In this document: one piece after another, positions 11,836 to 24,848 of the stretch | Position numbering within the stretch: position 1 is the stretch's first letter | Layout: each line of letters begins with the position of its first letter | From: Trachythela sp. YZ-2020 | Lineage: Eukaryota; Cnidaria; Anthozoa; Malacalcyonacea; Clavulariidae | Length of the DNA stretch: 64,000 nucleotides | NCBI GenBank assembly: GCA_016169945.1 | Contig: JADLSH010000050.1 | Coordinates: 310,001 to 374,000 of the forward strand | Reading direction: 5' to 3' | Position numbers and translations under genes: made by a program | The notes under the pieces: model-generated | The model's database searches: none | Told to the model about the DNA's origin: nothing | What the model saw: the letters and a program-made list of their open reading frames with translations, nothing else

Positions 11836-12346
11836 CTAAATATAAATCAAGCAAAAATATATCTCCTCTGGTTTTTCTATTTCATCAGTGGTTGTCCTAA
11901 ATCCGCGGACGTTTCGTGTCCTATTTAGAGTTGTTTGGCCTTAAAACATGACATATAGTCCCTTACGACAGTTCCTTACGACAGTTCACTCTCTAAACCT
12001 CACCAATTTCTATTCAATTTGTATTTCCTTCTTCCTTTGGCCAAGTAAATACACGTGACAATTGACTAAACTCACATGCATTGATCATGTGGTACAATAC
12101 TCAGACACATGCGCATCCAGACATGCGTGAAGTGTCTTGGGGTCAGACTGCTCAAACGACCACAAGGAAAGTGAGCTTTGCATTATCGCTTATAGCCACC
12201 AATTAACCATATGATATATACATTATGTGAGGTTTCGTATCGCTAATATACCTGAAATAGAACATATATGGAAATTATTTTTGAAGCGTGTTATCTTATT
12301 CATTCTTGCTGTTCCAGTATGACAGCTGGAACAGTTATTGGCATAC
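11836..12346 (-). other. Intron between EGF exons 1 and 2
   Basis: 511 bp without a recognised element or gene. Confidence 0.6.
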
Positions 12347-12472
12347 CTGTGCAATTGTTCTTGCCATCTCCTGTGTACCCATATGTACACTGACACACGT
12401 ACGACCCATTGTTGTACTTACACTTCGCATTACTGTGACATATTTGGGGATTTTTTACACATTCGTCCACTT
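12347..12472 (-). CDS. Calcium-binding EGF-like exon (1 of 7, first of the array)
   Basis: A 126-bp phase 1-1 exon, acceptor TTTTAG, donor GTATGC. Joined to the preceding exon at 41233-41362 it reads K-V-D-E-C. It continues 'QICHSNAKCKYNNGSYVCQC', 'GYTGDGKNNCTG'. The calcium and hydroxylation motifs are intact. The intron upstream in the transcript is 28.8 kb and holds the main transposon nest. Confidence 0.9.
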
Positions 12473-12937
12473 CTAAAAATTTAGAATATACATGCATTCA
12501 TAATTTAACGTACATGAAATAATTATGTCAACACTACATTCTACCAACTATTGATAAGATCAAGATCATTCGTGGGCCTATTGGAGTTAGGGGGCTATTT
12601 AATGGTAATGATGTTATTACGTGCAGGAATTCATACCCTCTACCACTTACGATCGCCGTTAAACTATCTGTTTCAAACCATAGATGTTGAAATAAGCCCC
12701 AGCCGTGTAAGCCACTTGAAATTCATGTAGCACTGAGAGCTACCCTTTTGAAATAATAATTAACTATATAATTGTGATTAGTAAATTTTATATATAAGAA
12801 CCAACTTTGGCTATTTTGACCATGCACATATTTTTCGCTAGATGTTTAAGGAAATAATATGGCATCAACTTGCTAATCGTTCATAAAAGCAAATTAATAA
12901 TGATTAATTAATAGTTGTACTCGAAAAATCCGCAATA
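12473..12937 (-). other. Intronic stretch before the ACGG/ACAG satellite
   Basis: No gene or repeat recognised. Confidence 0.5.
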
Positions 12938-13396
<459 letters not shown>

Positions 13397-13559
13397 TTGT
13401 TTAAACTATTTACAATAAAATTACACTAATATATATTACTAAGAAATATAGGACTGAATCTTGCATAATTCTAAAAATGCCTTTACTGGCAATAATGACA
13501 AAGTCGTCATAAACACTAACGTTTTTCCCTTTAAAATAGGATGACTTTTTTCCAAGTAA

Positions 13560-14059
13560 GCTTCTATAACGCTCTACATCGTCTTGATTAAATATCCATC
13601 ATAATGTTTCTTGTAGCTATAGTAAATCCACAATGGGCAATGAAGTGCATTGCTATATCGGTAAGCACATGTCCACAGAGTGCACATTTATAAAATTCAT
13701 CTTCACCACTGGTGAAACTCATAAAAACAGAAGGACCATTCCCGCACAATATATTGATCGTGTTCAAGATAATACTGGTGTAAAATGGGTTTCTTTTACT
13801 CACACTCCATAATTCAATATTTTCTATGGAACTATGCCATCTGTGATATAATCTTTAAGGATTTGAATTAGGCCATTTCTCTAAGATACCAATCATATCA
13901 GTTTATGAGTTTTGCACACTGGACCATTAAACATGCATTTCTTCCTCAAATTGGCGATATTTGGATTTGTTTCTGGCAATAGTGCATGCAGTTTATGAGA
14001 TGGGTCTTGTAAAATATTCTTAAAAAGATCTTTCGTAAGAGTTTCTCTTCTGCTATATA
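13560..14059 (-). mobile_element. LINE C-terminal remnants, including the tail of the interrupted outer LINE
   Basis: From 14059 leftwards the minus strand encodes 'RRETLTKDLFKNIL', 'PSHKLHALLPE' and 'NLRKK'. These are the C-terminal residues of the same kind of LINE RT protein that resumes at 32858, where it ends 'EAGLNSL'. The two parts were separated by insertion of the element at 14062-32857. Further left, at 13803-13588, a second remnant encodes a C-x2-C...H-x4-H-like C-terminal zinc motif ('CALCG', 'MHFIAHC') typical of other LINE proteins. Stops and frameshifts interrupt both. Confidence 0.6.
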
Positions 14060-14061
14060 TA

Positions 14062-15170
14062 GTCTAGGACCTGTAATGAGTTTGTATGCATTTCATTTAG
14101 GACAGATAATCTCAACTCTTTTAGGGTAAAATGACCATAACGGACAATAGGCAAACGTGTCAAAACCCGTATCCGGGCGAAATGCCTGAAAATGACCAGG
14201 CCCAGAAACGAGACTATCGACCTAGCTCTATCTCCTGAACCATGAAAGCTACAGACTTGCTGAAGTGCTTATAGTGTTTAGAGTGGTCACTTTTAGGGGT
14301 GGTCATTGGAGAGTGAAATATGTCTAGGTATAATATTTTACAAGAAAATGATTATGCACCATCCCAGGTCAACTGCTAATTATACATCACATAACTTCAT
14401 ACACCTTAGAAAGGCTATATTTTCTCATTTCCTAAATATTTTTATCATAGGATAAAAAACTATACTTATTTCAATATAATACTAAAAGATTTCATGAGGG
14501 TTGATTTTGTTTTGTTGAGATATAATACAGTTAATTTCACTTATCCCCCGCCAAAATACGATTTCAGCCATACTTTGCAGGTTTATTTGCTTTTTATCAC
14601 CGAGCCTCGCAAATATTATCCACAAGTTGTACTTGAACATAATGATAGTTGACTAAAGAATAATCCAACCAAGTTTCGTCAGGTTTTGAAGTAGTGTAGT
14701 GTGTTTATCTTCGATATTTGTAGAATCGACGCTTTGCTCAATTATCGCTCCTGTGCAATATCTCGCCGCTTCTCTTCTCGATTTATCACATTTTTCGTCT
14801 TCACGTATTTAGATTACAGTATCCAAAAATACTTGATTGTACAAAGGTTCCAATCGAAAAATTAAACACAGAGCTTCCAAACCGTTTGAGTTCACTACCC
14901 CAAACGTTTTATAAACATGAATCAAAAACATTATGTTCAAAGTAATTTGAAAATTACGCGCAATCTTCACGAAAACACCGCGTGGACTAGATAACAGGGG
15001 GGAGGTGAAATTCTCACGAATATTTGAAACTTATAGTTGAAAGTTGAAACCAGGGGCGTATGAAGATTGTTCAACTTAGGGAGGCCGACTCCCACGAGGC
15101 GCCACCAGAGGAAGAATGCTGAGTATACCACAATGCATTGCATCTCATTAATATTCACATTTGCGATTTT
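14062..15170 (+). repeat. Element 1 left terminal inverted repeat
   Basis: Pairs with 31560-32857 in inverted orientation. Matching runs include TAAACACACTAC-type and GAAAACACCGCGTGG. Compared with the right arm it lacks about 200 bp near 15000-15060. Similarity fades around GAGTATACC...CATTAATATT near 15115-15165. Confidence 0.85.
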
Positions 15171-15553
15171 CAACAAAATTAGGTGAAAAATTGTTGAAAT
15201 ATATTGCGATTGTTATCCCTAAAGATCTGATTTTTTGGAGGTATGTTTTAATAATTGTTTTGCTTAGGTATCTAATTTAGTTATTTTTGACTTGTTTGGT
15301 ATAGATATTCCTTTTTAGTTATGTTAATTACGCATTGTATTTGTGCTTGTTCCGGGTCAGAGGGCACGCCACAAAAGTGACCTTGAAACAATGCTGGAGC
15401 TAATTAGCTTTTTTAAACAGAAACGGGGAAAAAATCACGTCATCATATTCAACAAGCTTTGTTCTTTATATTGGAGTTTAAAACCTTCAATAGCTCCAGT
15501 AAATCGAGGAGTAATCGCGGTTTGAAAATGGGGTATTTTTGCTGTATTCTAAC

Positions 15554-18500
15554 TAGGGGCGCAAATGAGGGGGGGTGTGGGGGTGTCACACCCCCCAATA
15601 TTTAAACATTCGGCCCTGGTGGTTATTATAAAGTCGGTCCCAAACCAAATTGAGACTCTCAGTCATCCTCGGTACCCAGAGCCCGTTTTATGCGCGGTCC
15701 AAAGGGCGCGATGGGGGGCTCTGATAAAATCACCGATCTGTATGGAACGTTACGGTAATTATATTTTGACAAAACATCTCAAAATAACATTTACTGTATT
15801 TTGAATGCGTGCTATTTTGTCGGAACCAATCGCGGGCAGTTATACCTGCACGCGGGACGCGTGATTTGCACATGATGTACGTAATTCCTACAATAACAAA
15901 TCAAAAACCTGTCAAAGTCTATTAATAGTTACTGGTATATTGTTTGTGAAATAAAACTTCTCTAGTTTTACAAATGGAGAGTAGTTTATATGATTTTTAC
16001 AATTTTACAATATTCCAATTTCCAAGGCGTATTGTTTCGTAAATAAGCGAATAATTATTTATTATATTATTATTATTATACACGGGGCTTATAAGCTTAT
16101 TTATTTTTATGAGGTTTCATTTTAATCACCGATTCGTGCCATGTCTTCGAGCATTGGCTAACCGGAAGTTGTGCTCATTTGGAAGTTATTTCAAATTCAT
16201 AACATCCACAATTCACAACACAGAGAACATGGTCATGGAGATAAATTATCAAATGAAGTCATGCCGCACACTCGTTATAAAGTGACCTGTGCTCTCTGCA
16301 AAAAGAAATTTGACAACGATCATAAAGCGCAACATTGCAAGCATTTTCATACAAAATACACAGCAAAGACACTACCACTATTGTACAAAAATCAGACAAC
16401 GGTATGTATCCCCTAATTTTTTTATTTTTACCGCCTTGCCGGTTAGCCTTGAGTGCCTACATTATATAGTATTACTGTAGATATTATTGTATAAATATAT
16501 ATACTTGTTTATCATTCTAGTCATGTAAATCATTCAATGTTATTTTATCAATTTATGTTATGTTCTTTCCATATACCAATCACCTCTTGTCTCGTGACCT
16601 CAATCTATCGTGGGTTCAACCTGCAGGCTCCAGTTTCGGTCAATATTTCGTTGTTGACTGGAAGATTTCATATTCATTTTCAGCTAGCGGTTTTCAGTAA
16701 TGCGAAACCGAATAAAGATGCCACAACATCAAAAGCAGATGAGACAAGAACACTACAATTAGACGATGCTATAGTCGAAACCGGTGAATCAGATGGAACT
16801 ATTGAGCAAGAAGCAATACCTGAGTGTTTAGAGTGGGATGAAGATAAGTCAGCGGATGAAGAATCTATTAAAGCAAGCGCCAAATCGGTATTTTTCAAAT
16901 AAAATAAATCATTTTGTGCTGTAATTCACCTTTTAACCCAGTGAAACTGATACCATGTTACGTACTTGGTATAAAGTCCGGAAAAAGTTCACAGAATTGG
17001 CTGACGTTTTCATTTAAAAGGATTTTCGATAGAACTTTTCATTTTGAATAGACAAGACCAGCGCCTTTAATAGTGTTTTGAAGAGACAATATTTCTCGAG
17101 TTGGAAATCCACACAATACAATGATATGGCATATTCTTGCTGTGTATTTGTTGATTTCCACCTAGGTAGAAAGTTTTGAAAATTAATATTTCTTCTTCGC
17201 GTAGGCACATGTTGATCGTAAAAGAACTGCAGATGATGTGCTTTTTGATAAACCAGAAGGGCAGTCAGGCAGCAAGGAAGAGAAGCAACCTAGATTGCAA
17301 CAACAATCTGATTCAGTAAGTTTTTCCTTAGTTTATTAATAATTTGTCTTAGGAATTATTATAATTCATTGTTTTACATTATAAACATCGTTATTTTTTT
17401 ACATGGAGGGCCTGCTGACTGAATGGGCCAATCTAAATAATGGATTAATGGCATGACATGATAATAGCATTGCTCAGACTGTCAGACTTAGTTAAGTCAG
17501 TTTTCTGAGAATTAGGCATTGATTTTTAAACTAAGATAAAATCTTATTAAAAGGTTCCATCCAGAGAAGAAGACTTACCAGAGTCACCTAACAACTCTGA
17601 TTGTGAACAAGAAGATGATTCTCAAATTTCCTGGATTTCCTGTTTTGGGCAGTTGAAGTTTTTATGTGGACATATTTCAATGTGCGAAAGGGTTCTTGAG
17701 AAAGCTTCTAAAGCTTCTCCACAACCTTGTGTTCTCTTGGAAGAATTAGTTAGTGTAACCGAAAAGGTAAAAGCAACATCATCTGCTCTTCTATCTGATG
17801 CAAAGAAAAGCCTTGACAAGCTACAAGAGATGAGTCCAACCATTTATGCAGCCGAAGTCAAAGAGTTTGTCCCTATCAGTAAAGACCCTGGGAATAGACG
17901 GAGAATTCTTACAGACCAAGACAGAGAATTTATTATCAATTTAGGCCCATTTCAACCCAAGCTTGGGTCATATCCTCGAAATAACGAAATTTCACAGTCT
18001 AAGCAATGTAGATTCTCTTCTGAGTGGTTTGACGAATTTCCCCATTTGGAATATTCTGTTGTCAATGATGCTGCATTTTGTTTTGTATGTCAGCTTTTCC
18101 CGGCAGGTCATGAAAAGTCAAATGATGTTTGGATTGTAGAAGGTGTTCGCCAATGGCATAAAATGAAAAGCAGAGGAAAGTCCAAGCAAGGAAAGTTATC
18201 CAGTCATTTTGGAAACAATAGTCACAAGGCATCGTTAGAAGCACTGGTCGCATTCCAGCAAAGATTTCAACACATTGACAGAATGATGGATAAAGAGCAT
18301 ATGAAGCTGTGCATTGAAGCTGAAGCAGAGAAGAAGAGAAATCGAGAAGCTGTTAAGATTCTTATTGATATTGTGCGCTTCCTGGCCCGTCAGGGATTAT
18401 CTCTACGAGGGCATGGAGCTGAGAGTGATGCAAATGGTAATTTTCATCAGCTGGTTATTTTAGTTGCAAGGCATTCTCCAACGTTGAAAGTGTGGTTAGA

Positions 18501-20383
18501 TGAAGCAGAAAAATGTCCACAACGTGCAACATATCTCAACTGGAAATCACAAAACGAATTTTTAGAGCTCCTGGCTGAATATGTAAATAAGGAAATTAAA
18601 TCAGAAGTTGAAACTGCTCAGTTTAGATCTAGATCAACTGTCCATAGTTTTAAGATATGTTACCCCTTCTTGCGTTGTTCGTGAACGACTGGTTGACTTG
18701 CGGGATATTGACAGCAAAACAGGTGACGGGCAAGCGACGGCCATTCTCGAATCTCTTCGCGGCAAAGAATTCAACACGGAGTCCATCGTTTTTCAATCTT
18801 ATGATTACACATCTTCAATGTCAGGGAAATTCAAAGGATGCCAAGCAAAGATGACAGAATATCTTGAAAGAGAAATACCATATTTCCCCTGCCTTGCACA
18901 CAGGATAAATACAACTGTCGAACACAGTTGCGAAGCAAGCGATGTCATCGCTGGCATGTTTGATACCTTGGAAATGATTTATGTTTTTTTCACATCCAGC
19001 ACCAAGCGCTATATGGTTTTTCGTCAGGAAGTGATGGATAAAGAGATAGAGGGGGCACTTCAGCTGAGGAATCTTTCTGTCACTCGCTCGGTTGCTCGCT
19101 CAGAGTCAATTGTGGCAGTGTGGGCGAGTTTTGATGGCATAATTGCTGCTTTGGATAAAGAAGCGGAATCAGAAGATGCCAAGACAAAGGTTAAAGCTAA
19201 GAATCTACTTGCAGCTGTCAAATGTTTCGAATTCATCGTTGCCTTAATGTTCATGAGAAACGTTATATCTAAAACGAAGATTTTAACGAAGCAAGTTCAA
19301 GCCATTGAATTGAATATTGTTGATGCTTTGGAAGCTCTTGATGCCACGATCAGCACCTTGAAGTATTTGAGAGAGAAAGAAGAAAACATAAATCTCCAAA
19401 TAGAAGCTGCTGTTGCGTTTAGTGCTCAATATGGTGTCAATGCTGAATCAGAATTTGCTAAGCACCACAGGAAGAGAGTGGCACCGCCCAGAATTGATGA
19501 TACTCCTGAAAACGCTGTTCATTTTGGGTTGCAAACGTTTTATAGAAAAGAGTTCCTGCAAGTGCTCGACGCCCAAATACTATTGCTTGAAGATATCTTG
19601 AAAGTGGCCTTTAAGATCATAGAGCCCGCTGTTTCCTTGAAGCCACCGTACGAAAGTGAAATTATTTCCAGAGATGTGTCTTCGCTGATTGACATGTTTC
19701 CACCCAATGCCAAACCGGACGAAGCCTCACTTGAAGTTGAACTACAAGTTTTTCGGAATCATTGCTTGGCGTCAAAACAAGGCATTGCTACCATTCACGA
19801 TGCTTTGAATTGTTGTTCGAAATTCAAAGAACTGTTTCCACTCACATTGCGGTGCTTGAAACTTGTTCTCACAGCTCCAGTAACATCGGCTTCAAGCGAG
19901 CGAAGCTTCTCAAAGCTCAAATTAATTAAAACTCTCATCCGTAGTACTACGTGCCAGGAAAGGCTTCAGAGTTTAATGACATTTGCTTGCGAAAAAGACT
20001 TCACTGATCAGATTGACCTTGAGCACATCGCTACGAAATGGGCAAATCTGCCGAAGAGTGGAAGACTAATTAAATTTTGAAACATATTGTTAAACCCTGC
20101 CTCTCACCACAGTCCACGGACATCACCGATTACCAGTCCGAATAACGGAACCAATGTCCCACTGCTATTTAGTTCATATTTGAAAAGAGTCAACTGATGA
20201 TATTCTGTTGTTGTAGTTGTTGTATTAAAATTACAAGAATTGGAAAATGACCGCGTTACTATTTATTCTATAAGATCGTAATAATATGTAGTTGGCACGA
20301 GCCGCGAAATCGGTCCCTGGTGGAAAAAAAATCGGTCCTTTGTGCGCACACCCCCCCGACAAAAAATTGCATTTGCGCCCCTG
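15554..20383 (+). mobile_element. hAT DNA transposon with intact ends and 8-bp TSD
   Basis: The left end TAGGGGCGCAAATG pairs with the right end CATTTGCGCCCCTG. The target duplication ATTCTAAC lies at 15546-15553 and 20384-20391. The 4830-bp element carries a four-exon transposase gene on the plus strand. The target was inside Element 1, so the hAT arrived later. A poly-C/G subterminal stretch occurs near both ends (ACACCCCCC, TGTGGGGGTG). Confidence 0.95.
16261..20080 (+). pseudogene. hAT transposase, TTF/ZMYM1-like, inactivated by an internal deletion
   Basis: There are four plausible exons: 16261-16401 (C2H2-like 'CALCKKKF' with H-C-K-H), 16684-16887 (acidic), 17205-17315, and 17554-20080. 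The last encodes a TTF-type zinc finger region ('FCFVCQLFPAG', about 18077-18110), the RNase-H-like transposase core ('YDYTSSMSGKFKG', 'PCLAHRINT') and a C-terminal hAT dimerisation domain ('APVTSASSERSFSKLKLIK'). The family catalyses cut-and-paste transposition in the nucleus. At about 18620-18640 a short deletion with a frameshift joins 'VETAQF' to 'DQLSIVLRYV'. Relatives carry an A-D-x-T-x-D-like segment there, with the first catalytic aspartate, so this copy should be inactive. The ATG at 16261 is the first in-frame methionine. Confidence 0.85.
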
Positions 20384-20597
20384 ATTCTAACGCAGATGGC
20401 GGGAATAGACCGCGCTGTTTTTTTTTTAGATAGATAAATGGTTTTATTCATATAAACATTGCAGCCATGAATAGGCTGAATTACGCTTATATTTACAGGT
20501 TAAAAAATTTAAAATAGAAATGTAAAAGTGTAAGATACTTTATCCCAGGCAACTCTAAAAGAATCTAAAATATTCTAACTATACTACGATAAGTAAT

Positions 20598-23411
20598 TTA
20601 GTGTATGAGACTATAAGATTTGTATTTACTAGAATTACTATTTATAAAATCGTTTCTAAATCGATTTGTCTTGTAGTTAGGAACTTGAAATGTTCTTCTA
20701 TCTCTTAGGGACACCTCAGATGAATTTAAAGGCGGTAGAAGGTGATGCAACCTGTTATTTGGGTCATTGACAATTTTTTCGAAAGGTTTAGTTGTCTGGT
20801 TCTGTCTTCGGTCGGCCAGCGACACAAGGCCCAGTTCATTAAGTGCATCTTCATACCGATGTCCAGGAAGAATTATCCTGCAAGCTCGTTTTTGAAGTTT
20901 TTCGAGGTCCTCCGACAGATATTTTGGAAGGGAGTCGTGTAACACTTCGCACGCATATTCAATAACTGGCCGAATACAAGTAACGTAGAACAGAAGAAGA
21001 TCTGTTGGTGGTAATTTAGCTCGTTTCAATTGTCTCAAAAAGTATAAACGAGATGAAGCCTTTTTGCATACATTCTCGACATGTGTGTTCCATTTAAGAT
21101 TGTCTGAAATGGATGTGCCTAGAAGTTTTGCACACGGACCACATCAATATCTTTATTGTTGATAACGACAGGGTCGAAATCTTCTTTCACAGTTGAAAAG
21201 CCAATTCCCAGTTCTTTGCACTTAGATTCCTTTAGTTGCATACGGTCAAGCGTAGATTTCGAGGCAAACTCATTAACATGAACCTGCATTGCGCTAGGTT
21301 GATCTTTGTTGACGACTTCGGACATGATTGAGTCGTCAACGTCTTTCCAAAGGCTCACGTCACCAGCAATGTCGAGGTCATTCATCATAATAAGGAAGAG
21401 CCAGGGTCCTAGTTTTGTCCCCTGCGGGACACCTGCCGGTACGGTTTTCAATTCAGAAAAACATTCGTCGCTCAATTTGACTCTTTGACTACGTACGGTC
21501 TGTAAGGAAGGTTAAAATCCAGTGCAATACAGGTTTTGGAATATCGTATTTTAACAGTTTAGCCGACAGAATATGATGGTCTATCATGTCGAAGGCTTTA
21601 GGAAAATCGAAGAGGGTTACTCGATTTGTGGAGCCGTTGCCGTCAGTGCTTTTGTTCCAAGAGTGCAGCATGCTAATCAGGGCATACGTTGTGTTTGAGT
21701 TAGGGATGGATCCAAATTGCCTTGTATCGATCTTAGCCAATACTGCAGGTTTTAAGTGTCGTTCGACTACAAAGTCTTCGTCCAGTTTTGAGAGAAGAAG
21801 CGTCAGAGATATTGGACGCGAATGATTGTTAATATCGGTTATGGGCTTCTGTTTGGGGATAGCGACAACATCGGCCTTCTTCCATGCTTGTGGGACCCAA
21901 CATTCCCGATATGAGCAGTTTGAAATCTCTTTGACAGGAAGCTCGAGGAGATCTGCATTTTCTTTTAGTACCCATGTTAGTATCCCGTCGGGACCGTGGG
22001 CTTTCTTTGGATTTAGCTTTGAGAGTTTTTCAAAAACATCCCCTGCAGTTACTGTTGTGATGAGATCGTTTGGTACATTATTTGGTACATTATTTGGGAC
22101 ATTAAGTACCAGATCATGATAGTTGTCCGGAGTCAGTGGTTCAAACTCCGCCATTAGAAACAGAAAGGTGTTATTGATCTCATTCGCTGCGTCAATCTTT
22201 TCTGTTTTAGTACGACATTCGCTGGGTCTTAAGGCCTTAAGGATTTCCTCGTTATTTCCACCAGTAGGTCTCATTCCGCTAAGATTCTTAACCTCATTCC
22301 ACCAAGAAGATGGTTTACATTGTTTTAGATGTGAACAGTTGTTCACGTAATACTTTGTACGGCAGATTTTTCTCTCGCGATTGACCCTATTTCTCAGACG
22401 TTTGAATTGGGGGACATTCCCCTGATTCAGGGTCTTCTGGCGTTTCGTGATTAGGGTCGAAAGTTCTGGATTCATCCAGGGAGGTTCATTGCACCGAACT
22501 GTACTAGAACGCAATGGAAGAATGAAGTCCAAGCCAGTTGATACAATAGTTTCCAAGAGGGATATTTTTCCTGCGTAAGAAGATACGTTACCAAACATAT
22601 TGGAGATGTCCAACAGTTCTAACGAAATGCAAGGCGGGAACTCGGCCGCAAATCTCTTTTCCTCACCACTAACTTCCGTTCCTTTTGAAGCAGGCTTCGT
22701 TCTTTCGGCTTAAACTCAACAGACATATGGTCGGAAAGGCCGAAAGGTGCGTACTTTACCGGTTGGTCGTAAAACTCGTGGAGATTAGTCAGTACAAGGT
22801 CAAGAGTGTTTCTACCTAGCGTGGGGAAGTTGATAAGTTGACGTAAATTATAGTTATATTTTAATCGTGAGATATTTAGTTTATTAAAGTCACCCAAGAT
22901 AATAGAACCACAGTTGGAGAAGCGTGATTCCAACGTAGTCAGGCAACTTGATAAATAATCTAACATTCCAGGACCGTCCGCACTAGGGGGATGGGAAACA
23001 GTTCCGATAATTAAGTTATTGAATCCTCTCGGTAGTCTAGGCATGCGCAAATTAATCCAAAGTACTTCAAACAAGTAATTAGATATGTCTTCTATCATCT
23101 CGAAATCTTTCGTGTCTTCGATATACATGCAAACACCGCCGTGTTGACCGTTAATTCTGTCTCGACGGATAAGGTTATATCCCTGTAGATTGATTATGTT
23201 GTCGTGTATATGGTTCTGCAACCAAGACTCTACTTTCACGTCGGACAACTTCTCGAACTTCATCGATTTTAGGGGCTAGGGACATTACATTAGATAAAAA
23301 GAAGGAAGGGACGTGGGCAAATTTCGGGGTTTTACATGACTCGTTCTCGGAGGAGGTAGTGGGGATTTCAACAAGGTTTTGCAGGTTCCTTCCGATACTG
23401 GCCCTACTCAT
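20598..23411 (-). pseudogene. LINE ORF2 polyprotein (endonuclease + reverse transcriptase), broken
   Basis: The endonuclease part shows 'IILGDFNKLNISRLK', 'NTLDLVLTNL' and 'PFGLSDHMSVEF' (catalytic D/N and S-D-H). The RT part shows 'KKAHGPDGILTWVLK', 'AWKKADVVAIPKQK', 'FDFPKAFDMIDHHIL' and 'VPAGVPQGTKLGP', then a V-D-D-S active-site box at about 21330 and the thumb region, ending 'HRYEDALNELGL'. Breaks occur between frames near 23200, 22616, 21480 and 21050-21110. ORF2 proteins nick target DNA and reverse-transcribe element RNA; this copy cannot make a complete one. Confidence 0.85.
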
Positions 23412-23439
23412 ACCAATGTCGACCGTCTAAGAGTAGGTG

Positions 23440-24552
23440 TTATCCGTAAGAAACATCTCTCAATTTGTTATTTTGGTTGGGATTACGTAACTGATCGTAG
23501 TAGGGGATTGGTAACTTACTGTTGGGACATTCACTATTGTGGTAATGGCTATCGATGTTTCTTTTACGTTTTGGGAAGGCTTTCGTTCGATTCGTCTGTT
23601 GATGATTTCTTCTAGTGATACGGACGGGGATACTTTGACAAATGGGAAAATTTTGACTGTTTTTACTGGTCACGGCGCTTCTTAATTGTGAATTCAACAA
23701 TGGACGTAAGTCATCCAACTGTTGATCATTATTTTGGGCATATTTTCCTTTTCCCACGTCAGTATATATACCAACAGTAGACCTATTAATCGTTATGTCG
23801 TTGGCATTAATGTTAGGGTCTTTACTTAAGGATACATTATTTGAAGATTTGTGTAAGTCAGCTAGCTGTTGATCGTTGTTTTGAACGTTTTCATCTGTTC
23901 TTTCCGATTCGACCAAACCGTAAATTATAACTGCATTAAGATTATTGTTTATTTTGTCATTAGAGGATTCAATTGATGTTGAAGCGATTGTATTAGAATT
24001 ACCATACTCACTGAGCTTCTTTGTTTTGTTTTCTCCGTCATTAACGATTGCCGTTTGACTTATTAATGTGTTCTTAGTAGAATTACCATGATTTTTTAAC
24101 TCGGGTTTGTTCATGCGTAAAATTGTTTCCTCAAAGGCCTGAATTTTATGGCTGAATTTTGAGTCCAGGATAACCAAGTCCAATTTCAAGCCCTCCAACT
24201 CCGGTGAAAAACCAGAACACTCACAAGCCGAAGGACTATAGCCTTCTGTAAGAGTCCTATCGATAGTGTTATCTGTATTCGTGGCTTTGTTCTCATTTGC
24301 GTTCAAGTTAACCGGGACATTGCTCGAAAACATAGCATTAGTCAAATAATTAGCAATTTTGGTTGCATCTTTCCCTTCGAACGCAAGAAATTTCTTGTTC
24401 TTCAGCCAAGTAATCTTTAGATTCTCTGTTACAAATAATTTATTTTCGTTCGCTGGCGATGTCCAAGTTCCTTGCAGATTAAGGTTAACTTCTACGAACT
24501 GTTTTAAACTATTAAGGTCGCCAGCCCAAGATAGTCTTAAATTTGCAAACAT
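23440..24552 (-). CDS. LINE ORF1-like protein
   Basis: A 370-codon open frame on the minus strand upstream of the endonuclease/RT frame of the same LINE. The N-terminal ~70 residues ('LRLSWAGDLNSLKQFVEV', 'WLKNKKFLAFEG') form a compact region that may be an RNA-binding fold. A long Asn/Asp/Ser-rich segment follows, then a basic C-terminus ('RITRRNHQQTNRTKAFPKRK'). ORF1 proteins of LINEs bind element RNA. The assignment rests on position and composition rather than a diagnostic motif. No frame break inside. Confidence 0.6.
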   Translation of the reverse strand: MFANLRLSWAGDLNSLKQFVEVNLNLQGTWTSPANENKLFVTENLKITWLKNKKFLAFEGKDATKIANYLTNAMFSSNVPVNLNANENKATNTDNTIDRTLTEGYSPSACECSGFSPELEGLKLDLVILDSKFSHKIQAFEETILRMNKPELKNHGNSTKNTLISQTAIVNDGENKTKKLSEYGNSNTIASTSIESSNDKINNNLNAVIIYGLVESERTDENVQNNDQQLADLHKSSNNVSLSKDPNINANDITINRSTVGIYTDVGKGKYAQNNDQQLDDLRPLLNSQLRSAVTSKNSQNFPICQSIPVRITRRNHQQTNRTKAFPKRKRNIDSHYHNSECPNSKLPIPYYDQLRNPNQNNKLRDVSYG

Positions 24553-24848
24553 GTCTTGATATACAGCCCCCAGAGTTGTCCTATATTTTGTTTAGTCAAA
24601 GCTTGAACTTTAAAATTTGCGAGTGAATTTCAATATTTTAGCGACAGTCAACACTCAGTCAACACTCCATATCGTTGTGATCATTATGGCGCGAGGGAAT
24701 CTTGTGTATGATGCACTATTTTATATTGTATTTAGAAACATACGCTTATATGTTGCTATATATTTTTAATTCTCCTGTTTAATACCTGCAATATATATTT
24801 AACAGTACTGACTGTATTTTTCTATTTTATTATAGAATTCGGGGGGAA

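Larger units (their letters stand above)
20425..24570 (-). mobile_element. Near-full-length LINE (jockey/CR1-type), minus strand
   Basis: Reading right to left, it has ORF1 (24552-23440), the endonuclease (about 23411-22619), the RT (22613-21119) and a C-terminal region (21038-20598). It ends near a T-rich/A-rich 3' tail around 20425-20440 (TTTTTTTTTAGATAGATAAA on the plus strand). It lies inside Element 1, about 40 bp right of the hAT. Frameshifts and stops break ORF2. The exact 5' end and target duplication could not be fixed. Confidence 0.85.
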
